This document shows positions 47,419 through 59,289 of a DNA stretch of 64,000 nucleotides, piece after piece. Each line of letters begins with the position of its first letter. Position 1 is the first letter of the stretch. The position numbers and the translations under genes are program-made. Origin of the DNA: Volvariella volvacea V23 (taxonomy: Eukaryota > Basidiomycota > Agaricomycetes > Agaricales > Pluteaceae); contig KB722749.1 of the NCBI GenBank assembly GCA_000349905.1, positions 609,741-673,740 on the forward strand, in the 5' to 3' direction. A model generated the notes under the pieces. It was given only the letters and a program-made list of their open reading frames with translations. It was not told the origin of the DNA and made no database searches.

Positions 47419-49234
47419 ATGCCTCTGTAAGCGCTCTAATGCCCCAATTCGTCTGCGATAGCCTGCTCACATTTTCTGTCATCGCATTGTAGAGATGACG
47501 ACGAACCCAACCCATTCCAAACGCCCGTTCGAATTACCCCAAACTTGAGGAAACGGGCATCACAATCATCCATCAAGCTATCATCCGCAAAGAGGCGCAG
47601 GACGCTGGCGATGCTACCCGTGGACGTCGCGGATGATTTACTATTCGATGCAACGGAATTTGCAATTGGTTCCGATTCGGTTCGTCACCAGCTACCGCCG
47701 TCACAGCGGAAGTATACTGACTGCGCGATTGCGACTCTCCCTTCATTGCATGATTATAGCCTGATAGATTCGTCCCGCTCCGACCTAAAACCGCTGTCCC
47801 ACTCAATGCCACACCGCGGACGAATCGAATAAGTCGACAATTGGGATTGACAGATCGCCGGGTGCTTCATTACAAGGACACGGAGAACGTCTCCCCTGCG
47901 CGTCCGACCTCTGCTTCGTCATCATCCTCATTATCTACGCCATTGTCGTCATCCTCGACGTTGGCAATACCGCCTTCGAGCGATTCGTCGCGAATGTTCG
48001 GATTGTTGCGAAAGAATGCATCTCAGCTGTTTAAACCAACGCCTTCATCGAGTCCGGCTTCAGTCACGCAGAATTTATCGAAGAGTAGGCAATGTGTACT
48101 TACTTTGGATGGACCTGGAATCTCCGATGACCCTTTCGCCTTCCCTATCTCGTGGTCTAGACGGAACCTTATTGCCGTGTCTTGCAATAATGCCGTGTTT
48201 TATCAGAATTTGGATAATAAGATGGTATCAAAGTTGTGTGAGGTGTCGGAAGTCACTTGGGGGCAGACGAACGTCATTGAATGGGGTGGTGAAGGACAGG
48301 AGAATGTCATGGCTTCGGGGACGACAAATGGAGCCGTGATGATATGGGATGCGGAGAGAGGGCAGAAGTTACGCGATTCCGATTGGTGGTCGAATTACGA
48401 AGGTGCTGAACCTGTGGGGTGTGTCAGTTGGTTTGAGAGTGTCCTGGCGGTTGGATACCATGATGGACATTTGACATTAATGGATGTAAGGGAGAAGAAG
48501 AGCGGAAAGGATGTAGTGGGACATAAAGGAAAGGTATTGGCTGCAAAGTGGAGTACGGATGGAAGTTATCTGGCAAGCTCAGATGATCATGGTTCGGTTT
48601 ATATATGGGATAAGAGAGGAGGGAAGCATCTGACAGAGTTGGGGACTCAAAGCCATAAAATGCGTCATATTGCTTCTGTGAAGGTATGAGCCAATCTTTT
48701 CTTATTTTCTATATGAGACTAATCGTATATTTATAGGCTTTAGCCTGGTGCCCTTGGCAACGTAATCTTCTTGCAACAGGGGGTATGCAACCAGATGGCA
48801 AGATTAATATCTGGAATGCACATCTCAACCCTCCTTGTCCGACACCACTGCACACCATTTCTCTTGACACTACCGTCTTCTCGCTGCACTGGTCACCACA
48901 TTGCAAAGAATTGTTAAGCACCCATGGGCCGTCATTCTCGATCACATCCCGGTTACGAAGGACTTCAACGGAATCGCAAGTTGACCAGCTGCTCAAGCCT
49001 GCCGTTACCCCCCTTAGTCACTCGATAACGGTTCATGAATATCCTTCAAAGAAACGACTTTTGGCTCTCAAGGCACATCTTGGACCAGTGTCGCACAGCT
49101 GCTTGAGTCCGGATGGAGAAAAGCTATTCACCGTCTGTCCGAAGGAGGAAACCATCAAAATGTGGCATGTATGGGGCAAACCACCCGTCCCTGTCAAAAA
49201 GGAGAGCTCGTTCGACAAGTGTGCGATACGGTGA
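47419..49234 (+). CDS. Cdc20/Cdh1-like WD40 protein, copy 2
   Basis: Predicted APC/C activator. Four exons (47419-47426, 47493-47679, 47760-48683, 48737-49234) give about 538 aa. Exon 1 is 8 nt. The N-terminal region is basic (LRKRASQSS, AKRRRTLAML). Exon 3 begins PDRFVPLRPK, a near-perfect C-box (DR[FY]IPxR) that in Cdc20/Cdh1 binds the APC/C core; this frame only appears after splicing the intron ending GATTATAG. A Ser-rich linker follows, then the propeller: VTWGQTNVIEWGG, GAVMIWDAERGQ, VLAVGYHDGHLTLMDV, HKGKVLAAKWSTDGSYLASS with VYIWDKRGG, ALAWCPWQRNLLATGG with INIWNA, VFSLHWSPHCKELLSTHG and GEKLFTVCPKEETIKMWHVW. The end is DKCAIR, again Ile-Arg. Compared with canonical Cdc20 the repeats are diverged, so it may be a lineage-specific or meiosis-type activator; that is inference. 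Confidence 0.85.
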
Positions 49235-51389
49235 TGACATATCTATTTCTATCATTGGTGTACATCCGTGATGAACCCTCTTCTCTTCCTCGCTATCCAA
49301 TCTTGCTATCCAACCACGTCACACCTCTTTTTCGATTTAACGACCATATTTCTTCCCCTTGAAGTTGCTATCATCTGGCTGCTAGCTTTTGAATTTGTTG
49401 CTTGTCAATTATCGTTTTGTTCTCCTTGAATACTCCTTGATTACGAACCCACAATTCCCCTTCTCTGTTCATGTTGTTGTCATGATTTGCTCAAGTTATG
49501 TGTAGTGTTAATCGTCGATATGGCATATATTACGATTCATTGTATCCTTACTTTGTGGCATTTGGACACACCAGCGCAGCTAGCGCTGGCGCGTTGTGGG
49601 GATGGCTACCGGGCCGGTCGAATTTGAGGACCATTTCGTCGCACGTGAGGCCAAGCCTGGGAGACGGTCGTCACTGTCACAAACGACGACGGCGCAGCCT
49701 TCCCTTGATCATTCATATCGCGCTCTAGCCCAGTCTTCCTCGCCGCTATCCCTGGCTTCAAGGACATTCTTTCAACTATAACCGCATTTTGCGACCCCTG
49801 ATAGCAGATCCAACAACGCGATGGCACCGGCGCAAGAACCAGGAGGTCTGTATAGCACGAGAGCTTCCGCGATGCCCTTGCTCCTCGGCCCGCCCCCGCA
49901 TATACTGATTGACCCGCTCCATAGTACCCCGAGAATCCCCCAAACCACAACCAATTGGCAATCTACCCTTGATCATATTACTTACAACATGCACTATGTG
50001 TGCATTATTCTTGCTATGGAGGAAGGCTAACAGTATTGGAAGGATTGTATCACACCAGTGCGTACCCGCGCAGCTTTGTCTTTGAACTAACTAATTGTGG
50101 GATCATATATAATGTAGGATGAAGACATGGACGACCACAGAGGGCAGGGTCCGTTTAAGTACAGACGACGGCCCGGCTGCTACCTCATTTCTTGGAGATG
50201 ATCCAGCGGATGATTCCGATGATGACGAACCATTGAGTGGTCCAAGAAATCAAAAAGGGACTGGCAATGGTAGCACACAACCAGTTCCTGGTTCTGATGC
50301 TTCGGCGAAACCTCAAAACTCCCAAGGCTTGACTGAAGCACAATCATCACCATCACCACGGCCGCCGCTAGCTATCTCGTAAGCGGTTTAAGGATTTACA
50401 GCTCAGGTGGATAGCGTATCTTTTGGAGGTGAGCTAGGCACAACATTGTCTGTTTATATGTGCTGGCTGACGCGAGTATTGCCCACGTTGGATCAGGTTT
50501 TCTCTTCTGCTTCATTAATAGGACATTCGGCCGTCTGTATTTTACGCATAAATTGAGGATCATGACTCTGCAATATATCCTAATCTCTTGACATATTCCC
50601 GTCGAGTTGGCCTGTCAAAACTTTTCTCACCGCAAGCAGCCGCAAGCGCTAAATGAACGCCGCCGAGTCCCTAAGATTGACATAAACACAAGTGGACCGA
50701 TCGCGAAGTTCTGGGGTCATTGATACACCTAATGGGTGTGGAGAAGAGATTTCAGTATGGTCGACATCTCGGTAAGTCTTAGTTCCTTGCAATCCTCTAT
50801 TTTTGCGGAGCCCCGCATAACACACATGTTGCACTCTCGCAGACCCTAAGGGGAAGTTTCCGAGCCGCTTCGGACCATTGAATCTTGCGTAGCCTCGTGT
50901 TCACTTCGGCTTAACCTGGTGAGGACAAAATCTCGCATATACAAGCTTCTTGAGGGGGATATTGGGCTTCTCTGATTGGGTCTTTTCTGTTCTATTTTGC
51001 TTGTCCTCGGTGAAGGATTCTTGATTTCTCGAATTTTTTTTTGCAGTGGTAACCCAAACAGCATCTTAACGCGCTCCTAATTACGCCTTATGCATACCCC
51101 AGCGCTCTCGACTCAAAAGGCAAAGCACGTTCAAGCCAAAATGACCAAGTTGGCTACGCTTAAACCAAAATCTGCAAAAATCGATGATCCCCCGCTCTTA
51201 CCGTTGAAATTCCCCACACCCCCGAAGTTTCTCCCTTGGTCACCAGAATTGTAATGACGGGAGGGCTAACGTACAGATGACCTCGTGATATCATGCGCTT
51301 GGGCTCCTCACATATATTTTATCGTGGTTTGGGATGAAACGGCTTGCGAGCTTGCACCTCCCTCCTCTTTTCACCCTGTGCTTTGGACA
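49235..51389. other. Interval of about 2.2 kb with at most one small hypothetical ORF
   Basis: No confident gene. An 87-codon plus-strand frame at 50119-50382 (MKTWTTTEGRVRLSTDDG, then acidic PADDSDDDEPLSG and a Ser/Pro/Gln-rich end) looks like disordered protein and has an ATG, but no upstream exon joins it in frame. Frames at 49596-49781 and 49821-50030 (plus) could be exons of the same or another small gene, but junctions could not be matched. The 3' end should contain the GH115 promoter. Confidence 0.3.
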
Positions 51390-54300
51390 ATGCGACGAGC
51401 CTTGCTCACCGTCGCTGGGCTTTATGCCACACTCCAAGGAGTGTCAGCTATTGGCCAAGAAACTTGCGTTACATTCAAGTCCGGACCCGGGACCTTCCCT
51501 ATCGTTGACAGAGGAAGAGCAACTCCCATCTTCATTTCTGCTGACGACTGGCCCGGTGTTCATCGGGCTGCATTCGATTTCGCGGCGGATATCGAAAGAG
51601 TTACGAATGAGAAGCCACAACTGAGGAACGTTACCGCTACGTCTGCAAGATCAGCCACTGCTATCATTGTTGGTACTCTGGGGAAGTCTTCTCTCATTGA
51701 TCAAGTAGTCAATGCTACGGGATTGGACGTGTCCGGTGTTCGAGGAAACTGGGAATCGTTCATTTCAAGACGGGTGGACAATCCCCTTCCTGGAGTCGAT
51801 AGTGCCTTTGTCATTGTCGGAGCTGACAAGAGAGGAACCATCTATGCTCTATACGACCATTCAGAACAATTTGGTGAGTATCCCAGCTTTTGACCCAACC
51901 TTTCCTGGAGTTGCTAACGACGGTGATAGGCGTATCCCCCTGGTACTGGTAAGTTTAGGCTCTTCCATTCTCTTCTGACCCCTACTTCGTCATTCTGCGG
52001 GGTAAGCACTGCATGATACAAATGCGGAGGTCTTCGCCATACTTCCCGGTTTCATGTTGGAAAATATATTAACCGACGGACTGGCACACTCTTTTAGGTG
52101 GGCAGACGTACCAACCACTAGACAATCCTCGGTTTTCGTCGCATCCTCTGGATGTTCACATGGATCCCCAACTGTGAAGTATCGCGGTATTTTCATCAAT
52201 GATGAACAACCTGCGTTGCAAAATTGGGCCATGGAGAAGTTCACAAATGGCACAGGATCTGCAGGATTGAATTCGCCTTTCAACAGATTCTTCTACACTA
52301 GGCTATTCGAGTTGTTGCTTAGGTTGAAAGCGAATTATCTTTGGCCCGGTAAGCTGCTCTTCTGCTTGCTTTGAGTCCGGTTCCTTACGAAGCTCTGCCT
52401 TCTCAGCCATGTGGGGTAGCGCTTTCGGGACTGACGATGACCAGAACCAGTTCCTGGCGGATTATTATGGTATCGTTATGGGAACTAGGTATGTACTGTA
52501 TTGGCACATAGGATATCGCACCTGAAATGAGTTGCCTCTCAGCCACCAAGAGCCTATGATGCGTTCAACTCCTAATGAGTTCAGCCTCTTTGAGACCGGA
52601 CCATGGGATTATACGACTAATAATGAGACGATCAAGAAATACTGGCGCGACGGTGCTAGGCGCGCTAGAAACTTCGAGTCATACTATACCCTTGGAATGA
52701 GAGGTTTTGGAGATTGTAAGAGCCTATTCATTCCTCGGAGGATATGCGCTGCTCATCCTGCTCCTTGTGTGTCGTGTGACCCACAGTGCCGTTATCCGAG
52801 GAGACAAATATTGCGCTTCTCGAACAGGTCATCGAGGACCAGACTGCAATTCTGAAGGAGGTATACGGAGAAGACGTCAATGTTGAGGACATTCCGCAAC
52901 TCTGGACCCTCTGTATGTCGACGGACCTCGCTCGATTTAAGCGCCTGTAATGAGATTGCACTTAGATAAGGAAGTTGAAGGCTACTACGATGACGGTATG
53001 CGTGTGCCGGACTACGTGACGTTGCTCTGGGCCGATGACAAGTACGTTCTTGTTAATTTCCGGGACTTCCGGTGATGACAAGCTTTGTGGGATGTAGTTG
53101 GGGAAATGTCCGACGATATCCTTTTGCATCCGAACGAAATCGTACCGGGGGCGCAGGCGTCTATTATCATGTAAGTGCTTCTCTGTAGAATACTGATTTT
53201 GCAAATTGCTCATCGAACGTTTCCTAGTACGATTATGTGTGTATCAAAGGTTTCGGAGATAACTTAATTCCTCGGTCCTGACTACTTCGTATAGGTTGGC
53301 GACCCACGAAACTACAAATGGATTACGGTGCGTACTTTTTCTCATGGGAAATATAAATTCCGACGATGACGGACCGCATTCTAGTCGACTCAAATCTCCA
53401 AAGTAAATATTGTCCATGTAGGCGCAGTGGCTTGTATTGATATCCTCAATAGGTTTACGAGCAAATGTCCATTGCTGTGGACCGCGAAGCTACTCGCGTT
53501 TGGATCGTGAATGTCGGCGACTTGAAACCTTATGAACGGGAAACTGAATTCTTCATCACTTATGGTTGGAATGCGTCTCGATGGGATACTGACAATCTCG
53601 ACACCTTTGTCACTCAATGGGCGCAGCGAGAGTTTGATCTATCGGCTCGCGATGCTGGTGTCGTCACAGAAATCGTCGCTAATCTTACGAGATTCAATGC
53701 CAGACGGAAACCGGAACTCCTAAACTCGACTACCTATAGTCTGATTAATTATCGCGAGTACGTGTTGCTTGATCGAATTTTGATTAATGGGTGTGGGAAG
53801 ACCGCCACCAATGCTAACGATCCTATTTCTCTATTTTAGGGCCGAGAGTGTGCTTGATGCCTGGACTACGTTAGAAGATGCATCGACAAGGATCTACAAT
53901 TCCCTTTCTAGGACGATGAAGGCTGCTTTCTATCAACTCGTGCATCACCCTGTTATTGCAAGCGCCAACTTGGGAAGAATTGTGGGTCCATGATTGTTAC
54001 GAAATAACGGCATTTTTCTCATTCTGCCAAACATCCTAGTATATCTATGCTGGTCAAAATAATTTGAGAGCCTCGCAAGCAAGGGTAGCGTGTAACAACT
54101 CCTGAACTCGAAATTTTATTGACAGAGTGACGATAGTTAAGTGCCAATGACCTAGCCCAGAGGGTAGAAGAGCTATTTGATCGTGACTATGACATGGAAA
54201 CGGATTATCATAGCCTTCTGGATGGTGAGTCATTATTTTGTGTGTGCCTCCTTGATGTCCCCATGCTGAATGCAACGGCCAACAGGAAAATGGAATCAGT

Positions 54301-55964
54301 AAGTTTACTTTACTGGAATTCTTTTTTCCAGGCTCATCCATTCTTGGGCAGCATGATGGACCAGACCCGTAAGTGTTGGTGCTTTTCAAGCCTTCATCGA
54401 GTCATTGACCGGCGTTCCGCAGACATTGGATATTACTATTGGCAGCAGCCCATGGCTAACTCGTAGGGAGCAATCTTGAATCGGATTACTCTGGGGTTGC
54501 TGACCGGCAATCTAGGTTGCCCCTTCTTACGAAGGTCCAAAGCCGCAAACAAGCACTTGCAGGCGCGATGAGAATTGTCCCCGAAGGAACTCTCGGAGCA
54601 TGGTAAGTCCGCTGTATGGTGCGCCTATACTCAGATACTCAATTTCAAATCCATCGAAGGCCGGGAGACAACCCCAACCAATGTGAGCAAGGATATAATT
54701 GTCCCCCTCCATCGGTCACACTCGATCAGTTCTCTGCATTCCCCAACAAGTATGTTGACGTTGGCGCCGGCGGTCCGAATTCCTTCGATTTCAAGGTCAC
54801 ATCCAACGCAACGTGGCTCAATATTTCGCCAAATGGGGGATCTATCTCTCCTAGAAACCCGGAGCGACGAGTGTTCTTCAGCGTCAGAAACTGGTCCCAA
54901 CTTGGCAATGGCAATAATGTGGCCACAGTGACGTTTTCGGCCACCGCAAGAGGTCAACCCACTTTGAATGTTTCTGTTTATGTTTACGCTGTCAAAAGCT
55001 CCTTGCCATCAGACTTCAAAGGTTCGCACTTGCCTCGTTGTAAATCAAGACTAGCCTTATTCATCATCCTCCCACATCGGGCATACACAGGTTTTGTTGA
55101 AGGAGACGGCGGAATCTCTATTGAAGCAGTCCACAGCACTCGCCGGACTGATGTTGCGGGCGTCAGTTGGCGCGATCTGCCTGGCTATGGCCGTACATTA
55201 TCTGCAGTAACTCCTTGGCCTCGACTTGGCAACGACGAAGCTAACTTCACCGCTGGTGATGGACCTACTCTGTACGGATCTAATTCGCTTTTTCCTATCG
55301 TCCAAGCCCACTGTTATCCTCTTTACCCTTCTCTATCAACGACTTCACGCTAATTGACTCCCTTTACACGCGTACTACAGAGAGTACGATTTCTACAACT
55401 TCAACACCATCAAAGGCTCCGGAAACATCACAATTACTACATACGTCTCCCCATCCCTGAACGCAAACGGTAGGGATCGTCCACTTGCTTTGGCCGTTGG
55501 GATCGATTCTGGATCCCCACAAACAACTCATTTCATTCCACCCGCTACTCCTGGAAACTTACCTAACCAATGGGGTGGCCATGATGGATGGGTGGCGAAC
55601 TCGATTGTCTCGATTGTCAACACGTTTACTGGCGTTCAACCGGGTGCACACACCTTGAAGGTAATATTGTGTTCTGATTGCTATTGAAATCCCTCATACC
55701 ATCGTCCCGCTTCCTTCATTTCGTTCGAATGCCATCCTTTCCTTTCTCATGGAGAGTGGAGTTGCGGACCGTTGACCTGGCCTTTTGCTCCCTTCTAGAT
55801 CTCGATGATTGAACCCGCTGTTGTTGTCCAAAAAATTGTCATAAGTAAGTGCTATGCTTTACTTAGGATTGAGTACGCTCACACTCTTGTCCACCTTTTT
55901 CACAACAGACACAGGAGGTGTCCAGAAGGCCTACCTCGGCCCACCAGAGAGCATCATTGTTTGA
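51390..55964 (+). CDS. GH115 xylan alpha-1,2-glucuronidase, secreted
   Basis: Removes (4-O-methyl)-glucuronic acid side groups from glucuronoxylan, acting outside the cell in plant biomass breakdown. Translation starts at 51390 with a signal peptide (MRRALLTVAGLYATLQGVSA). Roughly twenty introns interrupt the gene, and every junction I checked preserves frame. Landmarks in order are DKRGTIYALYDHSEQFG, VSPWYWWADVP (split by an intron), YRGIFINDEQPALQNW, LKANYLWPAMWGSAFGTDD, GMRGFGDLPLSEE, PDYVTLLWADDNWGNVRRYP, YYHYDYVGDPRNYKWI, QREFDLSARDAG, KWNHMMDQTHIGYYYWQQP, then a C-terminal beta-sandwich region (FDFKVTSNATWLNISPNGGS) and a last domain with YDFYNFNTIKGSGNITITTY, ending GPPESIIV. Length is about 970 aa, in line with fungal GH115 enzymes. 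It suggests a wood- or litter-decaying lifestyle. Confidence 0.92.
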
Positions 55965-56131
55965 CCGTTGGCGTACGAAGTCCATCACTTACCAATCAAC
56001 GATTTTCACACTTGGATCTGTATCCATCAATCTAACATTGTAAATATGACATGTTTGCGTCTCAAATTCCTCCCATTGCTACGACAAGAGTTGTCTAGAA
56101 GCTTCAAGAATACATGGCCAAGACTAATAAT

Positions 56132-56945
56132 TTAGCGAGAGGCTGGATATAGTGTCGTGTACACACTGCGATCCAATCTAACAGCTAGGAAGGTCAAAAG
56201 GACTGGGGTCATGAAGGCCGTAACGACGGCCACGCAACCAATGACAACTGCATATATGATGTTGTCGCTCCGCCTGTAACCAGTAAAAGCGATTTGTACT
56301 GCCGCAGCGGCTCCGGCGAGGACATATCCTCCTTTGACCAGGAGGTTGAGTTCGAATGGGGAACCGCAGTGTCTAATCTGCTTGGAAAACTTGCCAAAGG
56401 ATTTCAAGGCGGATAAAAGCCCTGCGAAGACTACTAATTTATCGCCGATCAATACCAACAAGATCGCAGTGGCGGTAGGTATTTCTTAAATGCCTGTGCG
56501 TTCTTGGACGGAATTGGTGGGTCGGAAAAGTACTTGATAATCGCAAGGATGGCACCTATCTGTGGGGAACACCGTTAGAAAATTCGGGATGCTATGGGAT
56601 GACACTAAATAAACCACGGCTGGATTACTTACACTTGTGAGATAAGCGGTAGCCTCAAACGCAATATTCGCGTATTGCTGTTCTCTTTGTTGGCCTTGAA
56701 GGTCTTTTACCCCATCTCCGTCTTGGCTGCTACATTAGCCTACAACTTGACCGCTGGTTGGACCTCCTACCTCCACCGTCTCCATCTTGACTTTCGGTTT
56801 GACCTCCACTTCCGTCATCTCCATCTTGACCTTCGCCTTGTCCTCTAACATCGTTGGCCTGGGGTTCGTCTGGTCCTTTGCGCTGAGTTTCATCTGGTGG
56901 GCCAGTTGAGTTGGGTGAGCGTACTATGCAATAAAAAGGCAGTAC
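56132..56945 (-). CDS. Small multi-span membrane protein, possibly frameshifted
   Basis: Minus-strand frames between about 56945 and 56132 add up to a protein with a hydrophilic Gly/Asp/Gln-rich N-terminus, built on an imperfect repeat (GQDGDDGSGG, SQDGDGGG), and a membrane part. The membrane part begins QQYANIAFEATAYLTS, an intron, then IGAILAIIKYFSDPPIPSK, and continues in another frame with LLVLIGDKLVVFAGLLSAL, GYVLAGAAAAVQIAFTG and VIGCVAVVTAFMTPVLLTFL. Between KNAQAFKKYLP (about 56490) and ILLVLIGDK the frame changes by one base and I found no acceptable intron, so either a frameshift, a sequencing error or an unusual splice is present. No ATG start was fixed. Four or five TM helices are predicted. 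Function not recognised. Convergent with GH115. Confidence 0.4.
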
Positions 56946-57390
56946 ATAAACAAACCAATTCGAATATGAGTGTCACCTCTACATTTCTATGAGGGACTAT
57001 TAAATATATAATAAGTAGAAAACAAAAATAGCTAATTATGCATATATATTATGTATTAAAAGCACCTAAATTGTGTCTACCACTGTTATAAAATATAAAA
57101 TATAATCTAATGCAGTATCAGCCCAGAAATTGCCACATTTTAAGGAAAAAGACGAGAAAGAGCATGCAGCAGTGAAGTCTGGGAATTGCCACATTTATGG
57201 GGAAATTGCCAAGAGGGGGTGTCTACATGTTGAGCCCTAAGTGTTGGCTATCAATTTTCAGGACTTACCACACTTTATGCAGCAAAAACCAAGGGGAAGC
57301 TGCGTTGAAAAGACTGAGTCCTACACTTACATTCCAGACTCGGAATTAGTGGGAGCCTGGTTTGACAATTCAACATGCTATTGGTTTCAG
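56946..57390. repeat. AT-rich spacer with short dispersed direct repeats
   Basis: Base composition drops sharply here (for example 56995-57060 is almost all A/T). A 12-nt word ATTGCCACATTT occurs at about 57129 and 57185, with a partial copy (GAAATTGCCA) at about 57202. There is also an internal AAATATAAAATATAA repeat near 57090. No coding potential. It precedes an AT-richer gene, so the compositional change spans about 2 kb. Confidence 0.5.
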
Positions 57391-58865
57391 TTACATATAT
57401 AACTGTTCATGATATACCAACTTCAATGAGGGATACTGTGAAACACATTTACAGAGACTGAGATGCTGCTCAAATGAAATACTGTTGCGAAAGCTGGGTG
57501 CTAAGTTGATGCAGTAGAGCAATGGGAAATGTGTAGCAGCTGATAACATGATTTGCTGAGGCATATCATTAAGTACACAGTTCACAATTTCCATGCAAGC
57601 ACATACCTTATAATTATCCATTTCAAAAGGGTATAAAGCAATGTGTAGGTTGGCTATTTTGGGGGCCACTCGATTGAACGACTTGAAGCAATGTATATAT
57701 TTATCGATTATGAATTTTTTGGGCTTCAGATATAAACAGAGACACCTGAGGGCAGAGAAGAACCCCACATCAAGCTCTGTGTTCATTACTTCGGTTAATC
57801 CCTCTAAATATGAATCATTTGGCTCATAGAAAAGTGTGAGGCCTATTACATTCTTGAGAGAGCCCACCTTCTTATGGAGCATGATGGCTAGTTCCTGTGG
57901 GGCACACTGAAAATACTTGAGGGATGGAAGGAATCCAGGATGGATGTGTTGCGGAAGCAATTTTATATCTCTGCCCTCTCCTTCCCAATGGTTGAGTACA
58001 AGATCCTCGATTGTTGAGTGGTTGTTGAGAAAATGAATAATTTCGGGCTTCACATGCTCTGCCACCTCAATTTTGAAGTATAAAAATTTTAATACTGGAA
58101 ACTTCATGTAGAATATTGCAAGAGGTGTTGTTAATGTCCCATCTGGAACCAAGAGGGTTATTCTGGTGAGCGTTTGATGAGAGGATGCAAAGGGAGAAAG
58201 AGGTAATCTTGTGGGATGAACTAGTACAAAAATTGGTTAGTCCAACAAATACTGTAGAAAAGGGACGAAAAATGCATACAGGAGGAGATGAGGTAATTCA
58301 ATCCTGTCATCGTAAACTCGTTATCCACAATATTCTTGTCCTGGATACCTCCTACGTGATCTAGCTCTGTGATTTTGCAATGCCTTGCAATCGCATCAAA
58401 GAACCTTCGCTGACTTGGTTTATCTCTTAATGGAATCAATCCGTAAAGGCACAGTCTTCTCAAGCCAGTCATACTAGGCATAGCACGGATAAGGGCCAAG
58501 ATGACATGCTCCCAGAAAAGACTGTTCATCCCGTTTCTGAGTAGAATGACCCGAATCTGGGAGGCAAGGTGCGGGTTCCGATTGAGCAGATTGCATGTAG
58601 ACATGAAATTGGGTATTTCGGATCTGTTCCTGAGCGATAATTCTCGGTATAGGATAGGCCGGAAAGCCTCCAAGAAGAGGGAGCAAGTCGAACATAACCT
58701 GCATAAATCGTGCTGTTTGAGATAGAATGCTATTCCCTCCCAAATATCCTGAGGCACGTCGTCTAAATTGTTGGGAGCTATAGCCGAGATGTCAGCGGTG
58801 GTAGTAGGATTGTTGCATCGAGGGTGAAATTTGCGTTGAAGCCACTTCCACGAGAACCAGGGCAT
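57391..58865 (-). CDS. F-box protein with leucine-rich C-terminal region
   Basis: Predicted SCF substrate adaptor of the large F-box/LRR-like class expanded in mushroom-forming fungi. Two exons (58865-58280, 58220-57391) give about 471 aa. The first 30 residues are basic and Trp-rich (MPWFSWKWLQRKFHPRC). The F-box is LDDVPQDIWEGIAFYLKQHD, then LCRLCSTCSLFLEAFRPILY. The rest is a series of imperfect Leu-rich units: MTGLRRLCLYGLIPL, FPVLKFLYFKIEVAEH, HSTIEDLVLNHWEG, LPSLKYFQCAPQEL, ALRCLCLYLKP and FPLLYCINLAPSF. It is not close to the three paralogs at 20-29 kb, which lack these repeats. Codon use is visibly more A/T-rich than in neighbouring genes. The frame is intact. Confidence 0.75.
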
Positions 58866-59289
58866 GATGCGAGCGTCGAGCGTCGACAGTGAAGGAGTAT
58901 AATTGTTACTCCTGTTTCACCATCTCTGTGCCATTCAAGTCAGCAGTGCAAATAGGAGTTGAGTGTAGCGTGCTACCCTACAGTGACTAGCATTTCCGCT
59001 GATTCCGAAACAGACTGGTATCCAAAGGGACCTGGTTGGACAGCTTGGCAGCGCATGCAAGTAGGTTTCGCCAGCAAAATTATTATACAGTGCAAATCTG
59101 TACACTAATTGCGTCAGAATCAAGAATCAGTTTTCTTCTCAACGGCAGGTTAAAACCCTTCCTAGACATATATCGTACGCGCCACTCGTTTAAAAATACA
59201 TTCATTCTTCCTTCAACCATCTCTACTCCAGCGTCTCTAGATCCCTAACCAGCGTTGAGACCTGAGAACGCATCACCCAATCTAGAGTT
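58866..59289. other. Intergenic, upstream of the F-box/LRR gene and downstream of FES1
   Basis: About 420 bp. Contains the F-box/LRR promoter and the FES1 terminator region. Short frames on both strands show no domain. Confidence 0.4.

Noticed and set aside
47680..47840. Apparent frameshift in Cdc20-like copy 2
   Set aside because: An intron from GTTCGT at 47680 to GATTATAG at 47759 joins the frames and reveals the C-box, so the gene is intact.
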